Source: Azohydromonas australica DSM 1124 (lineage in GTDB: Bacteria > Pseudomonadota > Gammaproteobacteria > Burkholderiales > Burkholderiaceae_C). From it: 64,000 nt of DNA. The notes below the pieces were generated by a model, which saw only the letters and a list, made by a program, of their open reading frames with translations, did no database searches and was not told the DNA's origin. Within the stretch, counting starts at the first letter, position 1. Every line of letters starts with the position of its first letter. A program made the position numbers and the translations under genes. The DNA is taken from NCBI RefSeq assembly GCF_000430725.1, contig NZ_AUMO01000032.1, positions 1 to 64,000 on the forward strand, given 5' to 3'. Below, piece by piece: positions 8,306 to 19,607 of this stretch.

Positions 8306-9454
8306 TTACTTGATCCACAGCCGCAGCGCATCCCAGGTGCGGCCCACAAAGCCAGCCTGCTCCACGGGTTCCAGCACCACCAGCGGCACCTCCGTCACCG
8401 GCGTGCCCGCGCGGGTGCTGACCTTGACGGTGCCCACGCGCTGGCCCTGCGCCAGCGGCGCCACCAGCGGATCGCTGCGCTCGACCTTGGTCTGCAGTTG
8501 CTGGCCCTCGCCCTTGGGCACCGTCACCACCACGCCGGTGGAGGCGCCGAGCTTGGCCTGCGCGGCCACGCCCTTCCACACCTCGGGCGTGACGATGGCC
8601 TTGCCCGGCTCGAACAGGCGCACGTTGTCGAAGGCGCCGTAGCCCCAGTTCAGCAGCTTCTGGCTCTCGCTGGCGCGCGCCTCGCGCGAGGCCGTGCCCA
8701 GCACTACCGTCAGCAGCCGGCGCTTGCCGTTGGGGAAGTCGCGGCTGGCGCTGGCCACCAGGCAGTAGCCCGCGGCGTCGGTGTAGCCGGTCTTCATGCC
8801 GTCCACCGTCGGGTCGCGGCGCAGCAGCAGGTTGCGGTTGTCCTGGCGGATCTTGTTGTACGTGTAGTCCTTGAGCGCGTAGTACGGGTAGTACTCGGGG
8901 AAGTCGCGGATGATGCGCGCGGCGATCACGGCCATGTCGCGTGCCGTGCTGCGGTGCCCCGGCTCGGTGATGCCGGTGACGTTCTTGAAGGCCGTGTTCT
9001 TGAGGCCCCAGGCCTGTGCCTGGCGGTTCATCATGGCCACGAAGCCGTCCACGGAGCCCGCCACGCCTTCGGCCAGCGCCACCGCGGCGTCGTTGCCCGA
9101 CTGCACGATCATCCCGCGCAGCAGCTCGTCCACCTTGGGGCTCATGGTGGTGTCGATGAACATCACCGAGGCACCGCCCTTGCGCTCGTTCCAGGCGCGC
9201 TGGCTCACGGGCAGCGTCTGCTCCAGCGTGAGCTTCTTGTCGCGCAGCGCATTGAAGACCACGTAGGCGGTCATGAGCTTGGTCAGCGAGGCCGGGTCGG
9301 CCGGCGCATCGGCCTCGCGCTCGGCCAGGGTCTGGCCGCTGGAGACGTCGAGCAGGATGTACTCGCGGGCCGCGATCTCGGGCGGCTGCGGTGCCTGGGC
9401 AAAACTCGGAAGTGCCAGCGGCAGGGCCAGCAGGAAGGCGATCAGGCGTTTCAT
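8306..9454 (-). CDS. dacA: D-alanyl-D-alanine carboxypeptidase (PBP5/6 type)
   Basis: A periplasmic low-molecular-weight penicillin-binding protein that trims the terminal D-Ala of peptidoglycan stem peptides. The 382-residue protein has a signal peptide (MKRLIAFLLALPLALPSFAQ, cleaved after about residue 20), the nucleophile motif S56-L-T-K59, S119-G-N and the K221-T-G triad. The PBP5 C-terminal beta domain follows, ending in an amphipathic helix (TWDALRLWIK) that anchors it to the membrane. It is followed at 46 nt by the class IV aminotransferase gene. dacA versus dacC cannot be decided here. Confidence 0.94.
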   Translation of the reverse strand: MKRLIAFLLALPLALPSFAQAPQPPEIAAREYILLDVSSGQTLAEREADAPADPASLTKLMTAYVVFNALRDKKLTLEQTLPVSQRAWNERKGGASVMFIDTTMSPKVDELLRGMIVQSGNDAAVALAEGVAGSVDGFVAMMNRQAQAWGLKNTAFKNVTGITEPGHRSTARDMAVIAARIIRDFPEYYPYYALKDYTYNKIRQDNRNLLLRRDPTVDGMKTGYTDAAGYCLVASASRDFPNGKRRLLTVVLGTASREARASESQKLLNWGYGAFDNVRLFEPGKAIVTPEVWKGVAAQAKLGASTGVVVTVPKGEGQQLQTKVERSDPLVAPLAQGQRVGTVKVSTRAGTPVTEVPLVVLEPVEQAGFVGRTWDALRLWIK

Positions 9455-9533
9455 GGGCAAATCTAGGGTGGGAAACGTCAACGCGACGCCTGGCCCGTGC
9501 GACGACGGGCCGGGCGCGGGAAGAGGAAAAAGA

Positions 9534-10145
9534 TCAGGGCGCGAGGTGGCGCAGCACGATCGACTTGAGCAGCGGCAGCTGGCCGTGGAAGAAATGGCCG
9601 CCTCCGGGCACGACCACCACCGGCAGGGACTGCGGGCGCGCCCAGTCCAGGGTGGCCGACAGCGGCACCACCTCGTCCTGCTCGCCGTGCACCACCAGCG
9701 TGTCCGCCGGCACCGCGGCGACGTCGAAGCGGCTGGTGGCCGGGCCGACCAGCACCAGGCGCTGCGGCGCGGGCTGCACGCGCTGCGCGACGTGCGAGGC
9801 CACGAAGCCGCCGAAGGAGAAACCGCCCAGCAGCAGCGGCTCGTCGCCCTGGCGCATCGCGGCGACCACGGCCAGCGCATCCTCGATCTCGCCGCGCCCC
9901 TCGTCCCACGTGCCGGCGGAAGCCCCAACGCCGCGGAAGTTGAAGCGCACGCTGCGCCAGCCCATCTGCACGCAGGCACGCGCCAGGGTCTGCACCACCT
10001 TGTTGTCCATGGTGCCGCCATGCTGGGGGTGCGGATGACACAGCACGGCCAGGCCGCGGGGCGTGCCTTCGGCCGGCACGTCCAGGGCGCACTCGATCTC
10101 GCCGGCCGGGCCCGGCACGCGCAAGCGTTGGGTGTGGGCGTTCAT
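9534..10145 (-). CDS. Alpha/beta hydrolase (dienelactone hydrolase-like)
   Basis: A 203-residue alpha/beta hydrolase. LCHPHPQHGGTMDNKVV is the oxyanion-hole region, GGFSFGGFVA contains the nucleophile serine, VVHGEQDEVVP the acid and GGHFFHG the histidine. This short cytoplasmic family is common in proteobacteria and its substrate is unknown. Its ATG overlaps the stop of the upstream ferredoxin gene by one base (TGATG), so the two are coupled. Confidence 0.86.
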   Translation of the reverse strand: MNAHTQRLRVPGPAGEIECALDVPAEGTPRGLAVLCHPHPQHGGTMDNKVVQTLARACVQMGWRSVRFNFRGVGASAGTWDEGRGEIEDALAVVAAMRQGDEPLLLGGFSFGGFVASHVAQRVQPAPQRLVLVGPATSRFDVAAVPADTLVVHGEQDEVVPLSATLDWARPQSLPVVVVPGGGHFFHGQLPLLKSIVLRHLAP

Positions 10146-10471
10146 CAGCGGCCCACGTCCGGCGGCAGCAGCAGGCGCTCCACCACGCGGCCTTCCTTGA
10201 GATGGGACTCGACGATCTCGTCGATGTCTTCCTTGTCCACGAAGGTGTACCAGGTGGCCTCGGGATAGACCACCGCCACCGGGCCGCCGGCGCAGCGGTC
10301 CAGGCAGCCGGCCTTGTTCACGCGCACCCCGCCCGGGCCCGCCAGCCCGGCAGCCTTGACGCGCGCCTTGCAGTGGTCAAAAGCCCCCTGCGCGTCGTGC
10401 TGCGCACAGGACGCCTCCCCGTTCTCCCGCGCATTCAGGCAGAAGAAGATGTGGTGCTTGTAGTAGCTCAT
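10145..10471 (-). CDS. (2Fe-2S) ferredoxin, thioredoxin-like fold
   Basis: A 108-residue thioredoxin-like [2Fe-2S] ferredoxin. The N-terminal YKHHIFFCLN and the C-terminal NKAGCLDRCAGGPVAVVYPE carry the four cluster ligands expected of this family, with one Cys near residue 10, one near residue 22 and two in GCLDRC. The redox partner is unknown. I start at MSYYKHH because the family begins there. TACAAT (10479-10484) ends 7 nt upstream and there is no ribosome site, so a leaderless mRNA is likely. Confidence 0.9.
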   Translation of the reverse strand: MSYYKHHIFFCLNARENGEASCAQHDAQGAFDHCKARVKAAGLAGPGGVRVNKAGCLDRCAGGPVAVVYPEATWYTFVDKEDIDEIVESHLKEGRVVERLLLPPDVGR

Positions 10472-10640
10472 CCCCGGGATTGTAGGGACGGGGTTTTGCT
10501 TACAGGCGGTCACCGGCAGTTGCCGCACGGCGGGCCGTGATACCCGTCACCCGCCACGCCGCCAGCGGTTTGGACGTGGCCTCTGCACCGCGACGTCCAA
10601 GCCCGTTCGGGTCCTGCCGGCGGCCCGGGCTGCCAGCGGC

Positions 10641-11789
10641 TCAGCCCTCGTCGCGCGCGCCCACGCGCACCAGCAGCCAAGCGGCAGCGGCATAGGGCCA
10701 CAGCCAGCCGAGCCAGCGCGACAGCCCGTGGAACCGGATGAAGCGTCCTTGCGACCAAGCCTGCAGGCTCTGCGCGTAGTAGGCGTTTTCCGGCGCCTGC
10801 GCCACCACCACCACCTGCGCCGTCAGCACCATCAGCCCCACCGCCGCCGCCAGACGCAATGGCAGCACACAGCACGCCAGCGCGGCCAGCAGGCCCAGCA
10901 TCAGTCCTGGCACCGCCGTCGGCGTGAGCCAGGCCAGCGCGTGCTCGGGACCGAAGTTCAGCGCCGTGGACAGCGTGCTCACCGCCAGGGCCAGCACCAG
11001 CGCGCCCAGTGTCAGCACGGCGCGGCGCGCGCGCGAGCGCATCGCGGCAAAGGCCACCAAGCACGGCGCCAGCAGGCCCAACGCGATGCACAGCATCTCA
11101 GCGGCCGGCGACAGCGGGGTCAGCAACGGCGACGACGGGAGCAGCCACGACTCGGCTGCCGGCGCCCAGGGCGTGTCCTCCAGCGCCAGCTGTGCCAGCT
11201 CCCGCACCTCGTCCCAGCACTGGCCCAGCCCCAGCGGCACCGGTGTAGGGAACAGCAGCGCCATGGGCCACAGCAGCAACAGCGTCAACGCCCCGGCGCT
11301 GGCGGGGATGAACCAGCGGTCGCGCAGCGACTGCCACACCCGCAGCGCTCCCAGGGCCGCCAGCGCCGCGGCCACGAGCGCGCCCGTCACGCCGCCACCG
11401 CTGTTGAGCAGCCAGTCCTCGCGGCTGGGCACGCGCTCGGGCAGGAAGTTCTGGGTCAGCTCCAGCGCATACGACAGCAGCGTCGGCGCCAGCACCGCCA
11501 GCAACAGGGCCCAGCCCCAGCGCCAGCCCCGACGCACGCCGGCACCGTAGAGCAGCGCGCCCAGCGGCATGTAGCCGATGAAATTCGCCCAGATGTCGAA
11601 GGCGATGTGGTACTGCGCCAAGGGCAGCGTCAGCAGCGACTGCAGCGACTGCCCCGGCGGCCAGCGCCAGCCGCTGAAGGGGTACAGGCTCGCGTAGACG
11701 ATCAGCAGCGCGAAGGCCGCCGACAGCGGCACGGTGGCCGAGCTGCGCCGCCGCACCATCAACGCCGTGGCTCCGCGCGGCGCCGGCAC
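10641..11789 (-). CDS. VanZ-like family membrane protein
   Basis: A polytopic inner-membrane protein of 382 residues. Its N-terminal half matches the VanZ fold: LYPFSGWR, then DIWANFIGYMPLGALL, then LELTQNFLPERVPSREDWLLNSGG. About five further hydrophobic segments follow. VanZ of enterococci gives teicoplanin resistance by an unclear route, and chromosomal homologues have no assigned function. The gene follows a HemJ-like gene on the same strand after 55 nt. The start could also be at the second Met (residue 11). Confidence 0.82.
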   Translation of the reverse strand: MPAPRGATALMVRRRSSATVPLSAAFALLIVYASLYPFSGWRWPPGQSLQSLLTLPLAQYHIAFDIWANFIGYMPLGALLYGAGVRRGWRWGWALLLAVLAPTLLSYALELTQNFLPERVPSREDWLLNSGGGVTGALVAAALAALGALRVWQSLRDRWFIPASAGALTLLLLWPMALLFPTPVPLGLGQCWDEVRELAQLALEDTPWAPAAESWLLPSSPLLTPLSPAAEMLCIALGLLAPCLVAFAAMRSRARRAVLTLGALVLALAVSTLSTALNFGPEHALAWLTPTAVPGLMLGLLAALACCVLPLRLAAAVGLMVLTAQVVVVAQAPENAYYAQSLQAWSQGRFIRFHGLSRWLGWLWPYAAAAWLLVRVGARDEG

Positions 11790-11844
11790 GGCACTGGGTG
11801 CGTGCCGCGGACTTCGAGCACTTTCACCACCGACACGGCAGCGC

Positions 11845-13586
<1,742 letters not shown>

Positions 13587-14756
13587 ATGCGTGTGCTCTA
13601 CATCGGCGCCGACGGTGCGGTGGCGCTGGACGCGCTGCCCACGGCGCTGCCGCTGGAGGGCTTTCTCTGGGTGGGCTGCGAGCGCCCGGCCTTCGAGGCT
13701 GCGGTGCCCGCGCTGCAGCACGCGCTGCAGCGCTGGGACTGCGGCGCGCTGGTGGACCTTCACGTCTCCGACCTGCTCAACGCGCAGCTGCCCAGCCACT
13801 TCGACTACACCTCCTGGTACGACCTGCTGGTGTTCCGCCGCCTCACGGCCTGCGCGCCCGAAGCGGCGGGCCCGTCGTCCAGCGGGTCCAGCGGCGTCCA
13901 TGGGCCGCACGGCGGGAGCAGCGGTGCTGGCAGCGGCGTCCCGGCGGCCACGGCCGCACCGGGCACGGCCATCGCCCCGCAGCCCGCGCCGGCCCTGGTG
14001 GACACCAGCCCGGTGGGCTTTGCCATCTACGACCGGGTCCTGGTCACCGTGCATCCGCCCAAGTGCCCGGTGCGGACCTATTTCGAGAAGCGCCTGTCCG
14101 CGGCCGGCGGCACGCGCGAGCGCGGCGGCTCGCGCATGCCGGCCAGCCCGGCGGACCTGATGCTGCGCATGGTCAACCACATGGTGGACAGCTACCTCGA
14201 CCTGCGCCGCCTGCTCACGCGCCAGCTCAGCGCGCTGCAGCAGGCGCTGCTGCATCCGCGCAGCCGTTTCCACGACTGGCAAGTGCTGCTGGACGCGCGC
14301 AACGCGCTGCACCTGCTGGAGGACACCTGCGAGGACCAGCGCGCGGCCATCCAGGAATGGATCGACGGCCTGGAAGAGCTGCCCCTGCCACACCAAGCGC
14401 CCCCGGCGCGCGAGCTTGAGCTGCTGAAGGTGCGCTCGCGCGACGTGCAGGAGCACATCGAGCGCGTGCTCTCGCACGTGCGGCGCCTGGAGCAGTCGGC
14501 CGAGACGGCGGTGCAGATGCACTTCTCCGCCATCAGCCACCGCACCAACGACATCATGCGCACGCTCACCGTGCTCACCGCCATCTTCCTTCCGCTGAAC
14601 CTGATCACAGGCTTCTTCGGCATGAACTTCGACGCCCTGCCGCTGATCCACTCCGGCACCGGCGTGTGGATCGCCATCGCGCTGATGGTGGCGCTGGGCG
14701 TGGGCCTGGGCTGGTTCTTCTGGCGCAAGCGCTACCTGGGCACCACGCGGCGCTGA
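13587..14756 (+). CDS. CorA-family divalent cation transporter
   Basis: A 389-residue CorA-like magnesium/metal channel. The C-terminus has the two membrane helices, with the signature GFFGMNFDALP after the first helix. A long helical cytoplasmic stalk (about 185-330) precedes them. Unusually, residues about 90-130 are a low-complexity Ser/Gly/Ala/Pro insert in the N-terminal domain. The ATG directly abuts the hemB stop (TGAATG), so it is cotranscribed with hemB; a Mg2+-type HemB next to a Mg2+ channel is suggestive only. Confidence 0.9.
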   Translation: MRVLYIGADGAVALDALPTALPLEGFLWVGCERPAFEAAVPALQHALQRWDCGALVDLHVSDLLNAQLPSHFDYTSWYDLLVFRRLTACAPEAAGPSSSGSSGVHGPHGGSSGAGSGVPAATAAPGTAIAPQPAPALVDTSPVGFAIYDRVLVTVHPPKCPVRTYFEKRLSAAGGTRERGGSRMPASPADLMLRMVNHMVDSYLDLRRLLTRQLSALQQALLHPRSRFHDWQVLLDARNALHLLEDTCEDQRAAIQEWIDGLEELPLPHQAPPARELELLKVRSRDVQEHIERVLSHVRRLEQSAETAVQMHFSAISHRTNDIMRTLTVLTAIFLPLNLITGFFGMNFDALPLIHSGTGVWIAIALMVALGVGLGWFFWRKRYLGTTRR

Positions 14757-14777
14757 AAGCGCCGCACGCGCCGCGGC

Positions 14778-15233
14778 TCAGTCCTTGGCGTAGGGGTCGT
14801 GCAACCCCAGGCCGAGCAGGATCTCGGTCTCGCGCGCCTCCATGACCTCGGCTTCGTCGTCCTGCTCGTGGTCGAAGCCCTGCGCGTGCAGCGTGCCGTG
14901 CACCAGCAGGTGCGCGTAGTGGTCGGCCAGGGGCAGCTTCATCTCCGCCGCCTCGCGCGCCACCACGGGCGCGCACAGCACCAAGTCGGCCGCCACCACC
15001 GGCTCGTGCGCGTAGTCGAAGGTCAGCACGTTGGTGGCGTAGTCCTTGCCGCGGAACTCGCGGTTGAGCGAGCGGCCCTCCTCCTCACCGACGATGCGCA
15101 CCGTGATCTCGGCCGGCAGTTCCTCCAGCGCGGCGCGGATCCAGCGCCGCACCTTGTGGCGCGGCAGCTCGGCGCGGTGCGCGGGGTCGGCAAATTGCAG
15201 CGACAGGCTCAGCTCGGGACGGGCGGCGGCCAT
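14778..15233 (-). CDS. ybeY: Endoribonuclease YbeY (16S rRNA 3'-end maturation)
   Basis: A zinc-dependent endoribonuclease in 16S 3' processing and ribosome quality control. The 151-residue protein has the metal-binding signature [12 protein letters not shown] and the conserved [17 protein letters not shown] strand motif. The start [10 protein letters not shown] is one base after the phoH stop (TGAGATG), so the genes are coupled. The order phoH-ybeY is the usual proteobacterial one. Confidence 0.95.
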   Translation of the reverse strand: MAAARPELSLSLQFADPAHRAELPRHKVRRWIRAALEELPAEITVRIVGEEEGRSLNREFRGKDYATNVLTFDYAHEPVVAADLVLCAPVVAREAAEMKLPLADHYAHLLVHGTLHAQGFDHEQDDEAEVMEARETEILLGLGLHDPYAKD

Positions 15234-15234
15234 C

Positions 15235-16206
15235 TCAGCGCCCTCCCCGGGCATCGGCAGCCTCATAGGCCTGCACGATGCGCGCCACCAGCGGGTGGCG
15301 CACCACGTCGGCAGCGGTGAAGCGCGTCATGGCGATGCCGCGCACACGCTGCAGCACGCGCTCCGCGTCCACCAGGCCACTGGTCGTGCCCTTGGGCAGG
15401 TCGATCTGGCTGGTGTCGCCCGTGACCACGCACTTGCTGCCGAAGCCGATGCGGGTGAGGAACATCTTCATCTGCTCGGGCGTGGTGTTCTGCGCCTCGT
15501 CCAGGATGACGAAGGCGTGGTTCAGGGTGCGCCCGCGCATGAAGGCCAGCGGCGCGATCTCCAGCGTCGCGCGCTCGAAGGCCTTGGTGACGCGGTCGAA
15601 GCCCATGAGGTCGTAGAGCGCGTCGTAGAGAGGGCGCAGGTAGGGATCGACCTTCTGCGTCAGGTCGCCAGGCAGGAAGCCCAGCCGCTCGCCGGCCTCC
15701 ACCGCCGGGCGGGTGAGGATGATGCGCTGCACCTGGCTGCGCTCCAGCGCGTCCACCGCGCAGGCCACGGCCAGGAAGGTCTTGCCGGTACCCGCCGGGC
15801 CCAGGCCGAAGGTGATGTCGTGCGCCAGGATGTTCTTGAGGTACTGCACCTGGTTGGGCGTGCGGCCCTGCAGGTCGGCGCGACGGGTGTGCAGCACCAC
15901 CTCGTCGCCCGGGCTGCCGGCCGCGCCGTCACCGCCGGCGGGCGCGTTGTCGCTGGTGGCTTCGGCCAGCGCCAGCTGCAGCGCCTCGGCCGGGATGGGC
16001 TTATTGGCGCGGTCGTACAGGCGCTGCAGCAGCGCGGCGGCGCGCTCGGCCTCGCGCTTGGTGCCCTCGATGCGGAAGGACTCGTTGCGCCGTGAGAGCT
16101 TGACGCCCAGTGCGTCCTCGATCACGCGCAAGTGCTCGTCGGTGGCGCCGCACAGGTGCGACAGGCGTTCGTTGTCGAGCGGAATGAAGGCGTGGCGCAG
16201 TATCAA
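15235..16206 (-). CDS. ybeZ: PhoH-like ATPase (YbeZ)
   Basis: A PhoH-family P-loop NTPase that works with YbeY. Of its 323 residues, the first about 110 are the YbeZ-specific domain ([14 protein letters not shown] and so on). Walker A is [11 protein letters not shown] and Walker B is [11 protein letters not shown]. The start is a TTG at 16206 with GAGG 7 nt upstream, giving the usual [16 protein letters not shown]-terminus; longer in-frame readings have no support. It is divergent from a sensor kinase gene across 101 nt. Confidence 0.92.
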   Translation of the reverse strand: MILRHAFIPLDNERLSHLCGATDEHLRVIEDALGVKLSRRNESFRIEGTKREAERAAALLQRLYDRANKPIPAEALQLALAEATSDNAPAGGDGAAGSPGDEVVLHTRRADLQGRTPNQVQYLKNILAHDITFGLGPAGTGKTFLAVACAVDALERSQVQRIILTRPAVEAGERLGFLPGDLTQKVDPYLRPLYDALYDLMGFDRVTKAFERATLEIAPLAFMRGRTLNHAFVILDEAQNTTPEQMKMFLTRIGFGSKCVVTGDTSQIDLPKGTTSGLVDAERVLQRVRGIAMTRFTAADVVRHPLVARIVQAYEAADARGGR

Positions 16207-16307
16207 AGGGCAGCCTCGGATCTGGGAAACGGGGCCGGCATTGTCGCCGCAGCATCGAGCCGCGCGGGCCGGGCGGTTTTGGCGGGTGGCTCCTGCACAA
16301 TCTTTCC

Positions 16308-18176
16308 ATGCTCCTACTGCACTCCGGCGCACCGTGGCGGCGCCTTCTGGCACTGCTGGTCCTGACGCTGATGCTGGCCACCGCGGCTGCGGCGGACGTC
16401 TTGCGCATCGAGCAGGCGCTCAGCGCCGAAGGCGACAGCGCCCGCTTCCCGGACGACGCGCCGCAGCGCACGGTGGCCTTGCCCGACGACTGGAACGCCT
16501 CGCGCCCGGGCCATGCGGGACCGGTGTGGTACCGGGTGCGCTTCGACGCCCCCATCGCGCAGGACAGCGGCGAGGTGCTGGCGCTGTACGTCGAGCGCGC
16601 CTGCAGCAACCTGGAAGTGCAGATCAACGGCCAGCGCCTGCACGCGGCCGGGCGCATGCGCGAGCCCGTGTCGCGCAACTGCCACCACGCCCAACTCGTG
16701 ACGCTGCCGGCGGCGCTGCTGCGCCCCGGAGGCAACCTGCTTGACATCAAGGTGGCGGGCGAGCCGCTGGAGCGCGTGGGCTCGCGGCTGCGCGCGGGCG
16801 GGCTGTCGGCGCTGCAGATCGGCCCGCACGCGATGCTGGCGCCGCTGCACGAGCGCCATCTCGCGCTCAACGTCACGCTGCCGCTGGTGCTCAGCGGCAG
16901 CCTGCTGCTGCTGGGCGGCTTCATGTGCGTGCTGGGCTGGCTCAACCGGCGCCACAGCCACCTGGCCTATTTCGGCGTGCTGGCGGTGGGCTCGGCGCTG
17001 CTGACGGCGCGGCTGGGCTGGCGCGACCTGCCCTTCACCGGCTTCGAGACCGAGGTGGTGCTGGCCTCGCTGATGCCCGTGGTGACGCTGGCGGCGGTGC
17101 AGTTCCTGCTGCGCCGCGCCGGCCACCGGGTGCCGGGTGCGGGGCTGGTGCTGCTGCTGCAGTGCGTGCTGGTGCCCGCGAGCCTGCTGCTGGGCGGTCC
17201 GGCGCGCGTGCACCTGCTGGCCAACGCCTGGGCGACGCTGCTGGCGCTGGAGGTGCTCGTGGCGCTGGCGCGCTTCCTGCGCCGGGCCTGGCGCCGGCGC
17301 GGGCCGCACGGCTGGGTGGCGGGCATGCTGATCGCGGGCACCGCCGCGCTGGTGCTGGTGCAGCTGCTGGCACTGCGGGAGCCGCCGGGCTCGACCGTGC
17401 TGGCGCTGGTGCACCTGTCGCTGCCGCTGACCTTCATCGGCATGGGCCTGCGCCTGGTGCAGCTGCACGGGCGCGCGCTACAGGACGCCGAGGCCGACCG
17501 CCGCGTGCTGGAGGCACGCATCCGCGAGGCCACCGAGGAGATCGAGCGCAATTTCGCGCAGCTCACCGAGCTGCGCATCGAGCAGGTCACGGAGCGCGAG
17601 CGCAAGCGCATTGCCGCCGACCTGCACGACGACCTGGGCGCCAAGCTGCTGACCATCGTGCACACCAGCGACAACGAGCGCATCTCCACGCTGGCGCGCG
17701 AAGCGCTGGAGGAAATGCGCCTGTCGGTGCGCGGCCTCACCGGCCGGCCCGTGCGGCTCATCGACGCGCTGGGCGACTGGCGCGCCGAGGCCATGAGCCG
17801 CCTGGCGCAGACCGGGATCGAGGCGCGCTGGGTGGCACCCACCGACGACCTGCCGCAGACGCTGTCGGCACGCGCCTACGTGCAGACCACGCGCATCCTG
17901 CGCGAGGCGGTCAACAACATCATCAAGCACAGCGGCGCCACGCACTGCACCGTGACCTGCCAGATCGAAGGAGGCGACTTCCAGCTCGCCATCCAGGACA
18001 ACGGGCGCGGCATCCCGATGGAGCTTGACGGCCGGCTCGACCGCGGCCACGGCATGTCCAGCATGAAGCACCGCGCCAAGCAGCTGCAGGGCCAGTGCCT
18101 GGTGGAATCCGGCCCCGGCTACGGCACCGTCATCCGCCTCACGCTGCCGCTGGAGCGCCACGCCGTGGCGGCTTAA
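16308..18176 (+). CDS. Membrane sensor histidine kinase, NarL-type (HisKA_3)
   Basis: A 622-residue kinase. A signal-like N-terminus (to about residue 28) is followed by a periplasmic jelly-roll sensor of the 7TMR-DISM extracellular type, with WYRVRFDAP and DIKVAGEPL. Then come about six or seven membrane helices (190-385), a coiled coil, the HisKA_3 box with phospho-His in IAADLHDDLGAKLL, and an ATPase domain with REAVNNIIKHSGA and DNGRGIP. It should phosphorylate the response regulator encoded 109 nt downstream. The signal is unknown. CACAAT (16296-16301) ends 6 nt before the ATG: probable leaderless start. Confidence 0.92.
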   Translation: MLLLHSGAPWRRLLALLVLTLMLATAAAADVLRIEQALSAEGDSARFPDDAPQRTVALPDDWNASRPGHAGPVWYRVRFDAPIAQDSGEVLALYVERACSNLEVQINGQRLHAAGRMREPVSRNCHHAQLVTLPAALLRPGGNLLDIKVAGEPLERVGSRLRAGGLSALQIGPHAMLAPLHERHLALNVTLPLVLSGSLLLLGGFMCVLGWLNRRHSHLAYFGVLAVGSALLTARLGWRDLPFTGFETEVVLASLMPVVTLAAVQFLLRRAGHRVPGAGLVLLLQCVLVPASLLLGGPARVHLLANAWATLLALEVLVALARFLRRAWRRRGPHGWVAGMLIAGTAALVLVQLLALREPPGSTVLALVHLSLPLTFIGMGLRLVQLHGRALQDAEADRRVLEARIREATEEIERNFAQLTELRIEQVTERERKRIAADLHDDLGAKLLTIVHTSDNERISTLAREALEEMRLSVRGLTGRPVRLIDALGDWRAEAMSRLAQTGIEARWVAPTDDLPQTLSARAYVQTTRILREAVNNIIKHSGATHCTVTCQIEGGDFQLAIQDNGRGIPMELDGRLDRGHGMSSMKHRAKQLQGQCLVESGPGYGTVIRLTLPLERHAVAA

Positions 18177-18247
18177 AAAACAAGCGCGCGTCATCCCTCC
18201 AGACGCGGGCCCCTGGGCGAGTGGGCCCAAACAGGCCCGCTGTTACC

Positions 18248-18289
18248 ATGAACTACACACAACCCGTGACTTCAGTGGAGGCCCTGTGA
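18248..18289 (+). CDS. Possible 13-codon leader peptide before the response regulator
   Basis: A short reading frame, [13 protein letters not shown], whose stop overlaps the GTG start of the response regulator gene in GTGA. Its sequence also contains the GGAG ribosome site of that gene. Translation of this frame could couple or modulate regulator expression. It has no ribosome site of its own that I can see, so it may be chance. Confidence 0.3.
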   Translation: MNYTQPVTSVEAL

Positions 18290-18939
18290 AGAACATCCTG
18301 CTCCTCGAAGACCTGCCGCAGATCCGCACCTGGCTCAAGAGTCTCGTGATGGAGGTGTTCCCCAATGCAGAGATCTCCGAAAGTGCACGCGTGCACGATG
18401 CACTGGGGTTGGTCTCAGCGCTACGCTTCGACCTCGCGCTGGTCGATCTGGGGCTGCCCGACGGCTCCGGCGTGGACGTCGTGACGGCGCTGCGCGAACA
18501 GCAACCCGAGGCGCAGTCGGTGGTGGTGACGATCCACGACGACGACGAGCACCTCTTCCCCGCGCTGCAGGCCGGCGCCTACGGGTACATCCTCAAGGAA
18601 CAGCCGCGCGAGCTCATCACCGAGCAGCTGCAGCGCATCAGCCAGGGCGAGCCGCCGCTGTCGCCCTCCATCGCACGGCGCGTCATTGCCTACTTTGCCG
18701 CGCAGGCCAAGCCGCAGGCGCCGCTGATGCCGCATGTGCAGCTCACCGAACGCGAAAGCGAAGTGCTGCTGCGCGTGGCCAAGGGCTTCACGCTGCCCGA
18801 GATCGGCGTGCAGCTCAATTTGTCGCGGCACACTATCGCGGACTACGTGAAACAGATCTACAGGAAGCTGAACGTCAGTTCCCGGGCCGAGGCTGCGCTG
18901 GAGGCACAGCGGCTGGGACTGTTCGGCCGGAGCCGATGA
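18286..18939 (+). CDS. Response regulator, NarL/LuxR family
   Basis: A 217-residue regulator. The receiver domain (1-120) has the acidic pair E8/D9 in LLLEDLPQ, phosphoacceptor D54 in [11 protein letters not shown] and the conserved lysine in GYILKEQ. The C-terminal LuxR-type HTH (about 150-210) reads [20 protein letters not shown] and then [18 protein letters not shown]. The start is GTG with GGAG 7 nt upstream. It pairs with the NarL-type kinase immediately upstream. Targets are unknown; a terminator follows. Confidence 0.93.
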   Translation: MKNILLLEDLPQIRTWLKSLVMEVFPNAEISESARVHDALGLVSALRFDLALVDLGLPDGSGVDVVTALREQQPEAQSVVVTIHDDDEHLFPALQAGAYGYILKEQPRELITEQLQRISQGEPPLSPSIARRVIAYFAAQAKPQAPLMPHVQLTERESEVLLRVAKGFTLPEIGVQLNLSRHTIADYVKQIYRKLNVSSRAEAALEAQRLGLFGRSR

Positions 18940-18967
18940 CCCAAAGAACCTTTCCCGCCTTCCACGC

Positions 18968-18992
18968 AAGCGGCGCACCAGCGCCGCTTTTT
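18968..18992 (+). terminator. Intrinsic terminator after the response regulator gene
   Basis: AAGCGGCGC and GCGCCGCTT form a 9-bp stem with a 4-nt loop, followed by a T-run. It lies 28 nt past the regulator stop and 30 nt before ruvA. Confidence 0.85.
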
Positions 18993-19021
18993 CATGTCCG
19001 CCACCCGCTCGGAGGCCGCCC

Positions 19022-19594
19022 ATGATCGGCCGCCTGCAGGGACAGCTCGTCGAGAAGTCGCCGCCCCTGGTGATGCTCGACGTCAGCGGCGTGGGCTACG
19101 AGGTGGACGTGCCGATGAGCACGTTCTACCAACTGCCCGCGCTGGGCGAGCGCGTCACGCTGTTGACGCACTTGGTGGTGCGCGAGGACGCGCATCAGCT
19201 CTTCGGCTTTCTCACGCTGGAGGAGCGCGCGACCTTCCGCCAGCTCATCCGCATCAGCGGCGTCGGCCCGCGCATGGCGCTGTCGTTGCTCTCGGGCCTG
19301 AGCGTGGCCGAACTGGCCCAGGCGGTGAGTCAGCAGCAAAGCGGGCGGCTGGTGAAGGTGCCGGGCATCGGCAAGAAGACCGCGGAGCGGCTGCTGCTGG
19401 AGCTCAAGGGCAAGCTCGGCCCCGATCTGGGCCAGCCGGTCACGGTGGCCAACGACGCGCAAGCCGACATCGTGCAGGCGCTCATCGCGCTGGGCTACGC
19501 CGAGCGCGACGCCAGCGCCGCGCTCAAGGCCCTGCCGGCCGACGTCGGCGTGAGCGAGGGCATCAAGCTCGCGCTGCGGGCGCTGTCGCGCTGA
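19022..19594 (+). CDS. ruvA: Holliday junction branch migration protein RuvA
   Basis: The junction-binding subunit of the RuvAB motor. The 190-residue protein has the N-terminal OB domain ([12 protein letters not shown]), the two helix-hairpin-helix motifs ([15 protein letters not shown] and [17 protein letters not shown]) and the C-terminal RuvB-binding domain ([17 protein letters not shown]). Length and motifs are normal. Unusually, ruvB does not follow directly: two copper-related genes on the opposite strand separate them. Confidence 0.97.
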   Translation: MIGRLQGQLVEKSPPLVMLDVSGVGYEVDVPMSTFYQLPALGERVTLLTHLVVREDAHQLFGFLTLEERATFRQLIRISGVGPRMALSLLSGLSVAELAQAVSQQQSGRLVKVPGIGKKTAERLLLELKGKLGPDLGQPVTVANDAQADIVQALIALGYAERDASAALKALPADVGVSEGIKLALRALSR

Positions 19595-19607
19595 AGCGCG
19601 GCGGGAT

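Noticed and set aside
9480..9533. GGCCCGT/ACGGGCC inverted repeat as terminator of the hydrolase gene
   Set aside because: There is a stem but no T-run on either strand; kept out of the feature list.
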